NCBI GenBank assembly: GCA_037954235.1
Contig: JBBMOA010000003.1
Location: 13,506,723-13,570,722, forward strand
Origin: Aulostomus chinensis
Lineage: Eukaryota > Chordata > Actinopteri > Syngnathiformes > Aulostomidae
Length of the DNA: 64,000 bases
Direction of reading: 5' to 3'
The position numbers and the translations under genes were made by a program. Below are positions 51,359-64,000 of the stretch, piece by piece; position 1 is the first letter of the stretch, and every line of letters starts with the position of its first letter. The notes beneath the pieces were generated by a model that saw only the letters and a program-made list of their open reading frames with translations, was not told the DNA's origin and did not search any database.

Positions 51359-52708
51359 CACACACACTCATCTCACTTTACATGGCGTTTGATTGTGCTG
51401 AAGAGAAGAAGAGGAGGAGCTGGATGACCGTGTCTGGAAAACATCTGACCTTATTGCACTTTTGTGCTCCTTCAGGTTCAATCCCATCTAAGATAAGGTT
51501 CTAATGCATTAAAAGTGGAAAGTTCATTAGAACTTGCTCTTGTTTGTAGAATATCTGGATCTGAAATATGAACTTTGGCAACAGAATCAAGGAACTTCAC
51601 ACCCACAACATTTTCTTTTGTAAGCTATAGACAAAAATAAAGGCACACCAGAATATTTGGGCTCACACATGAAATATAACCACAATTCAAAAGTATTGAC
51701 GTGGTAGCGTAAGAATGTGCTTTTCACACTCAGGTGTAGAATGAGTGAAAATGAAAGATGGCACACGGGTAAATACGAGCAAAGGTTTTACAACTTCAAA
51801 CTTTCATCGCCACCATCGCTATAAACCACTACTCTCCATTGCTGCCACCTTCCAGCACAGCACCCAGATGGACCAGACCGTCTCCTGGTCCCTCTTGTAT
51901 TGATCAGGTCCTCTTTGTATTCCACTGATTCATGTTGATTTTCCAATGATTTGCTTGTTGATTCAAAATGAACACACCAGACACCGAATATAAGTTGCTA
52001 TAAAATAGCAAAAATAAGGTAAGAAGAAACCTGATTTAAATCTCACTTACTTTTTACAATGTAAATATTTTATCATAAATATTTTCTGGTAATTTCAAAC
52101 TTTGAAACTAAATCAAAATGAAAAACTAGGTGCGTATTTATTGTAGATGACCCAGCTATGGTACCTTCATAGCCCACGAGGGGGCGCCAGTCCACACTTT
52201 GAGAATCACTGCTCTATCTACTGCAAACATTTGCCTTGCAATAGAAAAGACATCAAGAAGATTTTGTGCACTGCAAAATGACCTCAGATCAGTTTAGGCA
52301 CTCAGTTATAAGATACTGTAGCGATGCTGTGCTAAAACATGTGCTTTCACCATTAACTGCAATTTGGTGTGAAATGTGCTGTATGAAACTGACATGCTAC
52401 ACCCCAAATTCATCTCGAAGCTTCGCAAAGATCAACAAGTCCCACTGGAAAGTCATCCCGATCCTTCAAAAGAATGAAAATACATCTCAGGATGAGGCTC
52501 TGCTGCTGACTGACACACCAATGATCTGGTTGGATGTCTCAGGATGAGCCCGTGTAACACTGATACGTTTGTCAAAACATACGAGCTCAGACAAAGTGTG
52601 ACCAAGAAATAGCAGATGTTGTAGTGACAGATGTCTGGAGCTGGAGCTGAAGGGGGGGGGCACCTGTGCTTAGGGTGTCGGGCGCTGCAGCGTTTGATTA
52701 AAGGCCTC
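51081..52708 (-). other. tacc1 3' UTR (inferred) with CA microsatellite
   Basis: Minus-strand sequence after the tacc1 stop. AATAAA words on the minus strand at 52137-52142 and 51096-51101 are possible ends, giving UTRs of about 0.6 or 1.6 kb. A CA/CG-rich tract lies at 51288-51366. A near match to the CTCF core (ccacgagggggcgc) is at 52174-52187. Confidence 0.45.
51288..51366. repeat. CA microsatellite
   Basis: (CA)n with gcac and acaa interruptions. Confidence 0.92.
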
Positions 52709-54349
52709 CTAGTCTGTTCCCAGTTTGGCGATCAGTTCATCGCAGATCTTGGTGAGTTCCTCGATCTCTTGATTCTGTGAGACAAACGCATAGAGACAGT
52801 GTTTGTGAATGGGTGGACCATGTGACTCCTCAAAATCAAAACAAGATGGAATTCAACAGGATATATTACAAAAACCAACTCTTCTGCATATCAATAAGTC
52901 CCCTTCTGTCTATGATTCCAGCAGTTATGAAGTCAGTAAATGAACGGCTGCGTGTCTGTCGAGTCGCAGCGCAAACGTTTGCACATTCTGAAGGACTCAA
53001 GGCCGAGCAGCTTTAACATGATTAATTCAGTTTAATCACTTTTATTTTTTTACTCAATATTAAATCTTCTAATCATAAAAAACAGGAACTTTTACATTTC
53101 GAACACAAGTTGAACTAAATGTTTTTGGTTTTTAACTTTGAGAAGAGACAGCGAATTCTTCACTGTAAACATAAACCTAACAAGTAAAGCAGGACGGGAC
53201 TCAACAGGTTTTGAGGGAATTGCGGTCTTTAACCAAGGGCGGAGATAATAAATAACAGAGAGAGATAATAAACTGGAGTCCCCAGACAAAGAAAATGAGC
53301 GGCCTTTGTTAATTTGCTTAAAACAATCAAAGATGAAAAATCATTTTGAGGCAAGGCCTTTTAGTTAGGGCTGCTAGCTCAGCTTCTTCATTCACTCGGA
53401 GTGACAGGAAAGTAAAAATGCTTCAGGTTATCGAGGCTTTGGGGGACGAGGCCCTCAAGCATTTTTCCAACCTACGAACCTTAATGGTCTTAACATCAGG
53501 ATAACAGCACTGAGATATCACCACTGCTGTGAAACAAAAGCCCACTAATCCTGTCATTTTCAGTGGCGTTCTATCACGTATTGGACTTCAAACTTCACGG
53601 GGAAGGTTAAACTACCACACAAATCTCAGCTAGTAGAAGGTGACTCTTTCAGCATCGGCGAAACTTAACACACCAGATGCGTCTTAAACAATGTTTACTG
53701 TGATCATACCTTTTGAAGGACAGCTCTCTCAAGTGACTCCACCTTCATTTGCTCCTTCCGAAGGCTGGCATTTAGAGCGACACCCTCAGCATTGGCCTTG
53801 GCCCGTACCTGGGCTATCTCCTCATTAGCCCTGATAGAACCGAGAGAGATTGTCAGACAGGTTTTTCAGGATTTTAATCTTGGAATCACAATTCACAGGC
53901 ATGGGAACATGACGCTCACTTGTCCAGTTTCTCCTCAGCGTGCACCTTCAGGGTTTGGTAGCGCTGCTCCTCCTGCTTGATCCGAATCAGGTAGTCTTGC
54001 GCGCACCTCTTCAGCACCTCTTCATTCTGGACAGACGTGGAGAACATCTAGTCACCTGAATGTTGCGTGAAGGCAGGCCACACATCATCTCATGACACTC
54101 GTTGCTCTACTGACCTTCTTGAAGCCCTCCAGGACCCCCTTCATGTTCTCATACCTCCTGAAGAGGTCAGCGAAGGAGCGCTCCACAGAGTTGAGGTCAG
54201 CGAGGGCCTGATCCCGTTCCAGGGTCAGCTGTCTGACTGACTTGCTGCAGGACAAAGTCTTCTGCTGCTGCTCATCCTCTGAAAAAATAAGCAAAGAAGA
54301 GAGGATTAGCTAGCTGCACACAACATGTTAAAGTGCCATGCGACTAGAA

Positions 54350-54406
<57 letters not shown>

Positions 54407-55160
54407 CATGGGGGGATGGGGGGGGGGGGCTGAAGCCTATCCCAGCTGCTTGCTGCTTTTGGCCCTGGACAGGTCACCAGTCCATCACAGGGCCAACACA
54501 TAGAGACTAACAACCATTCACACTCACAGTCACACCTACGGTCAATTTAGAGTATCAATAAGCCTCATCCTCTCTTGATGTCTTTGGACTGTGGGAGGAA
54601 GCTGGAGTACCACAGAGAACCCACGCAGGCTCCACTTATTTTTCTAGTCAAAATTTTTTTCAGGATTGTGGAAGTTCTGTTAAAACTCAATAAAACAACT
54701 AGTGGTGCAAAAGAAAGGACAGCAGCAGAAATAAAGACATTAACAATAAAGTAGATCTCAAGTTTATATCAACAAGGACAGCATGAGTGCAGCCATGATA
54801 TGGACAGAGCAGCATGATACAGTGTTGTGTATGCCAGCAGGGGGCAGTAACTCACCAATCATCTGTGCAACTGTTTTTTCATATTCTGCAACAATTTTCC
54901 TGTCAAAATAAAAATACAAAGAGGCTGATGAAGTTATTGATGTTTGCCTCCCGCTGCAGCGGGACTTAACATGAAGGAGGAGCCTTCGTACCTCATCTCC
55001 ATGACCTCGGCTCGGCTCTCCTCATACTTCGCCTTCCACTCGTTCACCTCAATCTCTTTGGTGATGATCTGATGAGTAGACATGAAGATATGAAGGGGTG
55101 TGTTAACATCTAGAAAAGCAATAATCACCAGCTTCACTTCCTCTGTGTGAGTGTGTGTGC

Positions 55161-55201
<41 letters not shown>

Positions 55202-56580
55202 CTCTTCTCTGATCATAGTGAGCACTGCAGCCTTGTCCATCTCACTCATCGGTGTGTCTTCCTGGGACAGCACTGCTGTCTCTGCAGACTTGCTGAGAGT
55301 CGTTACATTCGCAGACATCTCACTCTGCAATATTCAGACAACGCAGCATGTCTTCATAAACAAATACCCGCCTAAGCCGCAGGCTGATATTTGGACGTCT
55401 GACAAACTCTTGAACATGACTGATGTGCTTCAGTCTTGCTAACGGATCCCAGATGGAGTTCTGTGCTCACGCAGACTCACGTGATGTCTTTTCTGTTCAT
55501 GTTTGAGTTAACTGTTTTTTTCAATCATCTCTTCACCCCACAGCGGTTACAAAGACTGCATTTGAGTAAAAGCTATTCGTCCCTAGCAAAACAAGCTAAA
55601 TGAGTGAGTGAGAACGTACAGAGATGAAGGCAAGCCGGTCATGTTTAAATATTCATTCTGCTCCTCCCTCTGGTCCACTTACTGTATCATCTTTCAGACT
55701 GCAGGTGTCCTTTTCCTCTGTTATCTGGCTCTCAGGACCTTTGAAGGGAAAACATTTAATCATACACACAGTGATAACTTTCAGCGGCTGTAAAGATCTT
55801 TTTAAATTATATAAAATCATGGAAATCCACAGAAGATCAGTTGTCTGTCAGTTATCTGGTTTCAGAGATGCCAGAAGCACTGACTCAGACAACTGTTAGT
55901 AGCCATTTTTCCCCCCCAGCGTGATATTTATAACACCCTTTTATCCAGGACAGGAGCTTGCTGAGTAGGCAGGAGCCACTGTTTTGCTTTTCACACTTTC
56001 TTTCAGCTCTGCAGTTCTGAGTTCACTGATCAGGCAATACTTCAAAACTGGTTTTTGAGAAAAACATGGAGATAAATCCCAGATCAGACTCCTCGTGGTA
56101 TTGGAGCTGACACCTCCCTGGTGATGCACGCAGCTCTAAAACACTTTAGGTAGCTAGTCCTTAAATTAAAGTCAGATTAAAGAGAAATAAGTGCAACACT
56201 TAGTCTGAACAACTCAAACCATTACTTTAACTGAATTAATGACCTAATGTCAATAATGACCTCAGTCAAACACACAGCTTTCATACGGTGGAGAGGGAAG
56301 AAAACTGGCAGCAAACCTACCATCTGTGACAGATATGGGGCTGTCTGGCTGTGCTTTGACGGATGCTTTCTTGCATTCCGTCTCTTCTTTCTCCTCCTGG
56401 CTGTCTACAGCCAGAGCCATGATGCCTGTAGACGCCAGCTTCTCCTCATCGGTGGCGTGGTGAACTCTCTGAGCCATCTCCGGGGTCTGGACCACCACCT
56501 CATCCTCCACCTGAAAAGTACATCAATTAATTATTTCATATGAAAACTTTTACGGTATATTCTTTCCAAGAAAAAATACA

Positions 56581-56643
<63 letters not shown>

Positions 56644-56778
56644 TACATACATCATGAGGGGTAGAGTTGGTAATAATGTCAAGTACAAATTGGAACAGCA
56701 GCCTAATATTTGACTGCAGCACTCCCAAACAACTCTGAAGACCCAGATAGACTGCTGATACTCCCATCAGCTTATGGA

Positions 56779-56858
<80 letters not shown>

Positions 56859-59800
56859 TGTGTCTGTGTTAAGAGGTGATGTCCCAGGGGTTGGAAATCT
56901 GCTGAATAACAAGCATTGCAGTGACAATGCAGTAAAGTCAGAGCTAACACAACATCCACACTCACGTTACCTGACTGCTCTCATCAAGCACCAACGACTC
57001 GTCATATTTCTGAGCTTTACAGGAATTCCTACAAAACAAAAAGAGTATAAATTTTCCTGTAAGTTTTACGCTGATGCACAAAACAGGGATTCTTAAATGT
57101 ATCGATGCGCTGTACATTTACAACCATGTACTGCAGCTGAAAGCGTTACACACAGTTATATATTCTGCCCACAAGACAGAAGCTGATGTAGGAAGGGATT
57201 GCAAGGTGAAGTTGATGAAGATGTGCGGAATTCTGACGGGGCACATGCCTGGATGAGAGCGTTCCCAGAGGAAAGAAAGCATTGAAAGTACTTACAACAG
57301 AAAACAGAGAGACTTGACTTGTTCAGATGTCCTGAGGCCAAAAGAAGTAGACGGAATAGCGGTGCTTTAGGGGTTGAATAACAAACAAGAGGATGCAGGA
57401 TGAAGAGGAGACAAAGGAGAGCGTGTGAGTGAAGGCTCAGCGTGTTAGAACCTCAGCAGAGAGCTGGAGCGAGATGCTAGCAGCCCCACAGAAGCTATTA
57501 GATCTATGAACTTGCTATATTTAACCTGTTTGGGAATCACACCAATGGCCAGTGTGCAGTGTTAAGTGCCTGGCATGTGTTCAAAGCGCTGTCTGGCATC
57601 CCCACCGCCAGCACATGTAAATAATAATACCTTCAGCTAGAGAGGGAGCACGCTCGGTGCAGTAAACCACAGTTTTATGATTGGTGATACTGTTACAACC
57701 TCAAATTACAAACTGAGTGTTAACGTAACCACCTTTCAAGAAGATTACAAACATATGGATGGAAACTGGATCCCCGTCGAGTTATTGTGCAGCAGACTTA
57801 CTTGATTGTCCTCTCTTTGCTTTTCTTGGGAATTTGCCGAACTTTCTTCCCTCCTGGTGGGGGCTCTGCTTTTGGTTTGCGTCCATCTTTTAGTTTTTTC
57901 TCAGACTGTGCAGCAAGGCTGGGTGAGTCCTCGGTGCTCAGTGTTTTGGAGGGGGTAAAAGGGTCCACAGAGTCATCAAAATTATCCGGGTCGAAGCTGT
58001 AGGAACCTTTGGAGAGCACTGGAGAACCGCTCACTTTGCTATTGGTACCAAAAGGGTTAAAGTTGGGGTCATCCCACTGACTGGGATCAAAATTGTATGT
58101 TCCCTTCTTCGGAATAGGAATGTCATCCAGGTTCAAAGGTACAGTAGAGTCTGGAACTGATAAAGAAGGATCTGAAACTGGATCAGGCTCTAAAACTGGT
58201 TCTGAGACTGATTGGGAGGCTGGCTCTAATGCTGTGGGTTCTGGTGCTGGTTTGCAGGATGTCTCTGACACTTTGGACTTCTGCTTCTTAGCTGACAGTT
58301 TGCTGGTTGTCTTCCTGCTGCCTAGTTTCCGAGGAGGAGGCTTGCTGACGGTCCCCTCATCCAACCCAAACTCCAGCATCACTGGTTTTGTCTCGGATGT
58401 AGACTCCTCTGCTGGTGCTGCTGAGCTGTCTTCGAAGACGGGCAGTGAGCTGCCCAATGGCTCAGGTCTGGGGAAAGAACTTGAACTGAACGGTGGGGGA
58501 GAGTTCTGGATTCTGGATCCACCACAGGTGAAGGGGTTAAAACTGTCATCCAGCTGATCGGGGTCAAAGTTGTAGTTACCCTTGGGAATAGGAAGTTCTT
58601 GTATGTCGTTCGTTTGGTCGTTCTCATTCAGTGACGCCTTTATCCTCAAGGATGGAGGTTTGGATTTGCTTGTTTTGGTCTTCTGAGTCAACTCTGTGTG
58701 GGTGGGGAGGTCATTGTGTTGTGGCTCTGAGTCAACAAGTGGCGTCTCCTCAGGCAGCCTCGTCACGAGGCTAGCTGCAGGTTCACTGATCTGGACTGAG
58801 TCTGTTTCTGGGGGTGGAACAAGTGCAGGAGCAGAAGTGCAATCCAGAACTGGCTCTTCAGCTAAGTCTGGAATAGAGGGTTGGGTTTGATCTGAGGATG
58901 GCACTGTTACATCAGGATCTGCTGTCACTGAGGATGAAACAGGGACAGGCTCAGAGTCCACGGGCTCTGACAGGGTCTCTGTTCGTTTTGCCTCTGGTGT
59001 CTGGGTGTCTGTGTCCAGAGGGCTACGTACAGGGACTGCAGGCTCATCCTGACCCATGTTGTGGAAGAGCACAGAATTCTGGTCCCCAGTTGCAGCAGCA
59101 ACTATCAGGTGCTCATCTGGATCCACATCTGGAGATAAATAACAGTAGCAACAGCAGAATTAATAACAGGAGGATTAGAAATAGAACAGTATACACATGA
59201 ATGAACTCATGATATCTTATTGGTCCTCTGAAAGCAGGTTACTAGTCAGCCGACTGTTCCAATTGCTGCTGTTGCTATGGCAACATCTCAGTATGAGGGT
59301 TGTGACATTTAAGCCAACGAGTGCATTTGATAATACAAATTTTAAACCATGATTTATGTTTTACTGTGTGTTGATGACAACAGTGACAGTTACTGCTGCC
59401 CTCCAGGAAGAGACACAAACACACACACGCGCGCGCACGCGTGCCTGCACGCGTGCCTGCACGCGTGCCTGCACACACACACCCCAGCGTGTTTCAGTTC
59501 GCCTGTCATACCCACCATATTCATGTCGTGTTATGTTGCTAGGAGACTAGAGCCTGCTGTGGTTCTACCTACTTTCAGTCACATTATCATGTTGCAGGAG
59601 TTTATTTTAGAATAGTCCTGCATTCAACATGCCCATATTAACATGCGTCATCTATATAGGCGAGAATAATAAAATCAAAAGATTCCCGGTTGGTCCTCTC
59701 CCTCGTGTGTTTATAGAGAAGCAGGATAAAAGCTGCACAGTCTGTTTTAAATAACACAAAAATGAAGCCTGGGGTTGAATTTGAATTTGAATTTCAAAAC

Positions 59801-62800
59801 AGCTTATTTTGCATTAGGTTGCCATTCAAAATGGTATTTATAATGTAATCTGTTCCCGAAAGTCACTTCTAGGTTAACACATAGTCAGCTATGTGTTATT
59901 CTTGATTTTTGAAACCGACGCATTGCAAAATACCACTGCGTGCATGTGCATTAATTCATGTCAAATGTCAGTTCAATGTCCCACAGATTTGTCCACTTTC
60001 TCAAACTTATACTTTTCTTGACCCCCAAAATGGTTCTCAGTAAGTCCTTTTATTATTCAGACACGAAACGGGATCGAGCATTCTCTAAGTTAGCTGAAAT
60101 TTAACAGAAAAATTACATGAAAACTGGCAAGAAACTGGTCAAAGTTAGCAAACTGTAGTTGAGAATTTGAAAACAAAATCTCCTTTTAAAAATGACAAAA
60201 ATATGTCCCTTTAATGATCTCATTTATTCACCAAAAAGGCTGGTCAGCGATGATGCGATGTATTTTTTTTATCTGAATACTTGTGAGAGGCCAGCCTGGC
60301 AAGCCTGACCTACATCAAGATGTTGGTCTGGAAAAACGCCATATATCAAACTTTTCCTGTATCCAGACGGCAAAACTCCAAAAACATCTTTCTTTAACAC
60401 AACTGACTTAAGTGCCCTTTTCTGTTCTTCTTCCAAGGAAAAGCTTAACTTTAAATTGTTCATCATTGAGACCAACGCAAATTTGAAGGACTGCTGTTCG
60501 CCAGCAGCAGCCATCTTTTTTATTTACAGGAACTTCTGAACTACAACTGCAAAACGGTTGCAAACAAACCTGGCTTCATGATGGTGAGCCTGCCTACCAA
60601 CAAGCCTGCATGAGGAGATTGGCCCGACCTGAGTTCAGGTATTGCTGCTAGACTGACCCTGGCTGCAAACCGCTAGGGGCAGTCTAGATTTCTAGGCTAG
60701 TGAAAGGCTTCTGAACACAAACATCTTGGCAACAATGATGCCTTCAACTCTCTAGAAATGTGTCAGGTATGACCTGAGGCTGAAACAAACAAACACAGTC
60801 ACAGACATCTTTACGTTCTGCTCCAGTCTCCCAAGAGGAGAGACAACTAACGACCTTGGCAATGTTTACTCTTGGAAAATGTTACAGGAGCTGTTTTACT
60901 GGCTGGATTATTCCCTCCAAAAGAACAACAGTCTCATATTTACCGTTAGCGTGCGCTGTCAGAGTACCTCAAAAGCTGTATGCTGCTTTGTCTGATGACA
61001 GGATTTATTCAGTGACTCCCTGACCTCTGACCTCTGTCATGACCAACTCACAACAGAGTGACCCTAATCTTTTGTTGAACCTGTTAAATTCCAAAGGCAA
61101 ATGCCATTCCCACACTCAGCTCCACCCTTTGGTGATTCAAATGAAAATGACATCACCTCTGCTATCATCACACCCTCAGTCCAACCAATACCGCGAGTCT
61201 GACAAGCCAGCATCCAGTGCACGCTGCTCCGCCTGTTTGTTTATTATGTAACCTTGACGATCTTCAATTAAAGCTACACTGTTTAGAAGTTGGTATTTTA
61301 GTAAACACCACAGTGAAGGAAAGGCAGCTAAAACCTAAAGCCGTAGAACATTCCAGAAGCAGCCAGACTACATATGTATCCAATTACTCTGAAAGTGACT
61401 CGCCATGCGAACAGTTAAGACACAGCGGTGGAATTCATGAAAGTGTGAATGATTGTTTTAACAAATCATATCACTCTGGAAACACTTGTTCATACTGGAT
61501 GTCTCCTGGTTCACACTAACATCAGAGTCTCCTGTTTCCGTAGCAACTTCATAGATAAGCGTATTCTATGTGCTGTCAGGTCAACATGTCAGACCGTGTG
61601 CTGTCTGTCTCTTTGTCTTCCTCTGTGTCTGGTATGAGCTCAGCAGTGGCCTCACCTGGTTTGTCTGCATCCGTGTCGTTGTTCTCCAGCTCTCCTGGGA
61701 CGGGCGGAGGGGCGCGGACGGGCGACGCTGCTTCTGGAGTGTCGAAATGACCTTCGGAGTCAGAGCTGCGAAAGATACACAGGAAGAGGAAATGAACTTT
61801 CCAAATCTGAAAAAGAAGGAGATCCTGACATCCTGTCTGAATTTGTTGTTTATCATTATATTTCATAACGCGCTGAGGTCAGGGCTTGCCGTGATGTAAT
61901 ACATTGGAATGGGTTCTTGATGCCAGATCATTTAACTCATTTTCAATCATGCCAATAATGACTCTTAGTGAGAAAATTATTCCCAACGGGCGAATAAATA
62001 AGAGATCCTTCATTCCTGTTCTTGAACAGTGATGCCAGATTTATTGCATTTGAACTGAAGGAACGATAACACATAATTTCCATCTGTTGTTTGCATACAT
62101 ACAAAGCTGTCTCTTAACATAATCATACTGTATATACAACAGAATAGTTTTCAATATGACAGAATATGCAAGACCCTTAAAACTAGGCCAGTGTGTACCT
62201 AAAAGAGTACAAATGTCGGGGGTGAACCCTGCAGTGAGTGCTCAATCACTGTTTCTGTTAGTCTGCACTTCCCCACAGAACTTCTCTCCACTTCTCAGAG
62301 TAACATGTCCAGCAACAACTGAGTGTTTTCGATACCAAATCTAACTTTCTTGTTCTGATTCAGATAATTGAACTTGATAACAAGAACAGATCCAGTCATC
62401 GGTGTTAAAAAAACAAACAACTTCCTGTGTAGGCCAAAATTTTAGAACTGCTTAGAGGAGCTGATTCCCTTTGTGCAGTATCAGTAGGAGATAACTAAGC
62501 TAACAGAAGTATCAGGATCCTGTTTCAGGGATAATAAATGGTGTGATATCACATCGATGCACAGACTCACATACCTGCTGATACCAGTCTGGTATTTTAA
62601 CCAGTATCAGACTGATACCGGTATCAGAAACATTTCTGATACTGGTATCAGTGAGATTTCTGATTCTGAGCAGTGAAACAGCTCTGCTGAATAGCAGGGT
62701 GGATGCTTGAATTACAGCAAGGCTGAGAGAAAGTAAAGGACAAAAAGAAAAAGAGGAACTAAAGCAGCCAACTCTTCCTGTCTCATTTTTGGCACCACAC

Positions 62801-63299
62801 ACATGAGGCCAGCACACTGCAGGCCATGTGGGATGTCTTTACATTCAAGACGTGAAATTAAAAATATGAACTCCGTCCTAGACTGATTTCACCATTTCAG
62901 TCCAGCAACATTCATTAGGTCACATCATATTGTTGGATACTGAAGTAACTGCTGAGATAACTACTGGCAGTTTATCATGGCTGCAGGTATTGACTGACTT
63001 CACCCTACACGAGTTAAACAGTACAAGAGAGGTTAAACACCCACACATTTCTGATTGACACGCTCGCGGCACAGAAGTCCACGTGGATCAAGTCCTCTCG
63101 AAAAAGAGCGAGATGAAAGAATAGACATGGTTTGTGTGTGTGTGTGTGCGTGCGTGCGTTCGTGTGCAACACTCAGACTAAACCTGACTGTTGGACTGGG
63201 TGTTATTTTGACACAGAAAGGAGGATGTATAGTTATGGCTGTCACAATCGCAACCAAAGCCACGCCAGAAATGTGGCAGCAGTGAACAACAACAACAAC

Positions 63300-63331
<32 letters not shown>

Positions 63332-63620
63332 GTTTCTGCATCATTTTTTACTCTGAATTCATCAAACCTCTAGCATTTTTCAGACTCCTCAACCTGACAG
63401 GTGGCACACACTCGTATGAAGGCACCCTCCTCCTGTGAATTACTCTGTCAGGAGTGTCCACTTGCCTGCAGCCTTGAGATCTCTCTTCATCCTCCTCCTC
63501 CTCTACACAGTCCTCCCTCTCCTCGCACGCCTCCTGTCCCTCCTCATCCTCTTCTCCTTCTCCCCCTCGCACTGCTGTCCACGTCCATTTGGCCCATGAC
63601 ACAGGTGACAACCAAGACAT
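52709..63620 (-). CDS. tacc1: transforming acidic coiled-coil protein 1
   Basis: Thirteen coding exons, 5' to 3': 63620-63466, 61765-61656, 59128-57802, 57028-56971, 56510-56321, 55738-55683, 55324-55202, 55068-54992, 54899-54856, 54278-54115, 54026-53920, 53830-53710, 52774-52709. The total is 2598 nt, or 865 aa (human TACC1 805). The N-terminus MSWLSPVSWAKWTWTAVRGG matches TACC1. SSDSEGHFDTPEAASPVR follows. The large third exon has three SDP-type repeats near residues 276, 432 and 464 (NYNFDPDQLDD, TYNFDPSQWDD, SYSFDPDNFDD). From about residue 660 the conserved TACC coiled coil runs (MDKAAVLTMIREEIITKEIE, NSVERSFADLFRRYEN, ERAVLQKNQEIEELTKICDE) to LIAKLGTD. TACC proteins bind ch-TOG and Aurora A and stabilise centrosomal and spindle microtubules. 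The first intron uses a GC donor. Upstream noncoding exons, if any, lie outside the window. Confidence 0.95.
54350..54403. repeat. GT microsatellite
   Basis: (GT)n ending in gcgcgcgc, inside a tacc1 intron and directly abutting a SINE fragment. Confidence 0.95.
54431..54640 (-). repeat. tRNA-headed SINE fragment
   Basis: The minus-strand tail (gctgggataggctt) and middle are present. The head, including boxes A and B, is missing after the segment cctgcgtgggttctctgtgg, so it is 5' truncated. Confidence 0.8.
54834..54847 (+). promoter_or_regulatory. CTCF-like core motif
   Basis: CCAGCAGGGGGCAG matches CCASYAGRKGGCRS fully. It lies 9 bases outside the tacc1 exon at 54856-54899. Confidence 0.5.
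55146..55199. repeat. GT microsatellite touching a tacc1 splice donor
   Basis: (GT)n of about 54 bases. On the minus strand the tacc1 donor at 55201/55200 (gag|gtaaca) runs directly into the CA form of the tract, so length changes occur within a few bases of the splice site. Confidence 0.93.
56585..56640. repeat. AT microsatellite
   Basis: (AT)n of about 50 bases followed by acacacatacata. It lies 75 bases outside the tacc1 exon at 56321-56510. Confidence 0.95.
56779..56870. repeat. GT microsatellite, about 90 bp
   Basis: Nearly pure (GT)n between two closely spaced tacc1 exons. Confidence 0.97.
57029..57801 (-). other. tacc1 intron
   Basis: Intron after the large exon, with donor aa|gtaagt. 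Unique sequence with no exon or repeat recognised. Confidence 0.7.
59129..61655 (-). other. tacc1 intron 2
   Basis: Between the exons ending DADKP and starting DVDPDEHL. It has a CA/CG tract with three 12-bp acgcgtgcctgc units at 59418-59482. No other feature is supported. Confidence 0.7.
59418..59482. repeat. CA/CG tract with a 12-bp tandem repeat
   Basis: Alternating cacgcgcgcgc leads into three tandem copies of acgcgtgcctgc (59439-59474) and then a short CA run. Confidence 0.9.
62579..62651. repeat. cluster of GATACC-type palindromes
   Basis: Three palindromes follow each other: gataccagtctggtat at 62579-62594 (one interior mismatch), ctgataccggtatcag at 62612-62627 (perfect, 16 bp), and ctgatactggtatcag at 62636-62651 (near perfect). 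The half-site ccagtatcag at 62601-62610 adds a fourth arm. Confidence 0.85.
63282..63330. repeat. AAC and CA simple repeats
   Basis: (AAC)n at about 63282-63300 passing into (CA)n to 63330. Confidence 0.92.
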
Positions 63621-64000
63621 CCTTCCTCTTTCTGCCCGTCAACCCTGTTGACTCACTCCGGGGCGATGATTCACACACTTGACTAACACCTTCTGTGCTT
63701 TTTTTTCTTCTTCAGGTTTCCACCCTAAAGTGTTCTCATGTCCTCCCATGGAGCTTCTCTGTTCTCAGGAGTTCCCATGTGGGGGAGGTTAGACTTCCTT
63801 CCTGCTCTTCAGTTTGAATATTGTCTCAAAATGACTCCGGCTCTTTTCATCACTGCCTCCCTGCCTCTGTGTAGGAACACCACCTCTCTGATCAGCTGGT
63901 TTTCAAAGTGTTCTCACTCTTCTTCTCTGAACCCCCTCCAACCTCTCCTTCACATCAGCTCACTCCACCAACACAAAAAACAGAGGGGGGAGGATGGAAG
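63621..64000 (-). other. tacc1 5' UTR or upstream sequence at the window edge
   Basis: The ATG of tacc1 at 63618-63620 is preceded on the minus strand by agaggaagg, an A/G-rich context. The remaining 380 bases are C/T-rich on the plus strand with no coding signal. Promoter or further 5' exons cannot be decided from this window. Confidence 0.5.

Larger units (their letters stand above)
61766..63465 (-). other. tacc1 intron 1 (GC-AG)
   Basis: Begins gcaagtg on the minus strand at 63465 and ends tttcgcag at 61766. It holds the palindrome cluster at 62579-62651, a TG/CG tract at 63131-63162, and ACA/CA repeats at 63282-63330. No other gene is seen. Confidence 0.7.

Overview
This window is nuclear DNA from a ray-finned fish, most likely a percomorph teleost. 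The evidence is large intron-rich vertebrate genes with consensus splice sites, many long CA/GT microsatellites, and a dispersed tRNA-headed SINE typical of fish genomes. No bacterial, viral or CRISPR features were seen. Gene models were assembled by hand from splice sites, reading phase and remembered family sequence. Every exon junction in the five multi-exon genes keeps frame.

Layout. Positions 1-480 hold a 32-bp minisatellite. At 769-1200 (minus) lies an inverted partial copy of two rplp0 exons with their intron. At 3981-5273 (minus) is a single-exon F-box/leucine-rich protein that I cannot name. It shares a CCAAT-containing promoter of about 280 bp with rplp0 (5553-7994, plus; ribosomal stalk protein P0, 315 aa). 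Two introns of rplp0 carry paralogous H/ACA-type snoRNA candidates. golga7 (8781-11147, plus; 145 aa) follows, then r3hcc1 (13500-16940, plus; 418 aa), whose conserved N-terminus seems to start at CUG. loxl2 occupies 19189-46109 on the minus strand with 13 coding exons and 742 aa. tacc1 occupies 52709-63620 on the minus strand with 13 coding exons and 865 aa.

The genes are mostly unrelated in function: translation, Golgi palmitoylation, a putative RNA-binding protein, extracellular matrix crosslinking, and spindle/centrosome. They form a conserved vertebrate linkage rather than a pathway. From memory, GOLGA7 and TACC1 lie on human 8p11 and R3HCC1 and LOXL2 on 8p21, while RPLP0 is elsewhere (12q24).

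The best leads are the structurally intact two-exon rplp0 copy with a decayed snoRNA, the snoRNA pair, the CUG start of r3hcc1, a GC-AG intron in tacc1, exon-like plus-strand sequence inside the last loxl2 intron, and a palindrome cluster in tacc1 intron 1. I did not find a wholly new multi-gene system.
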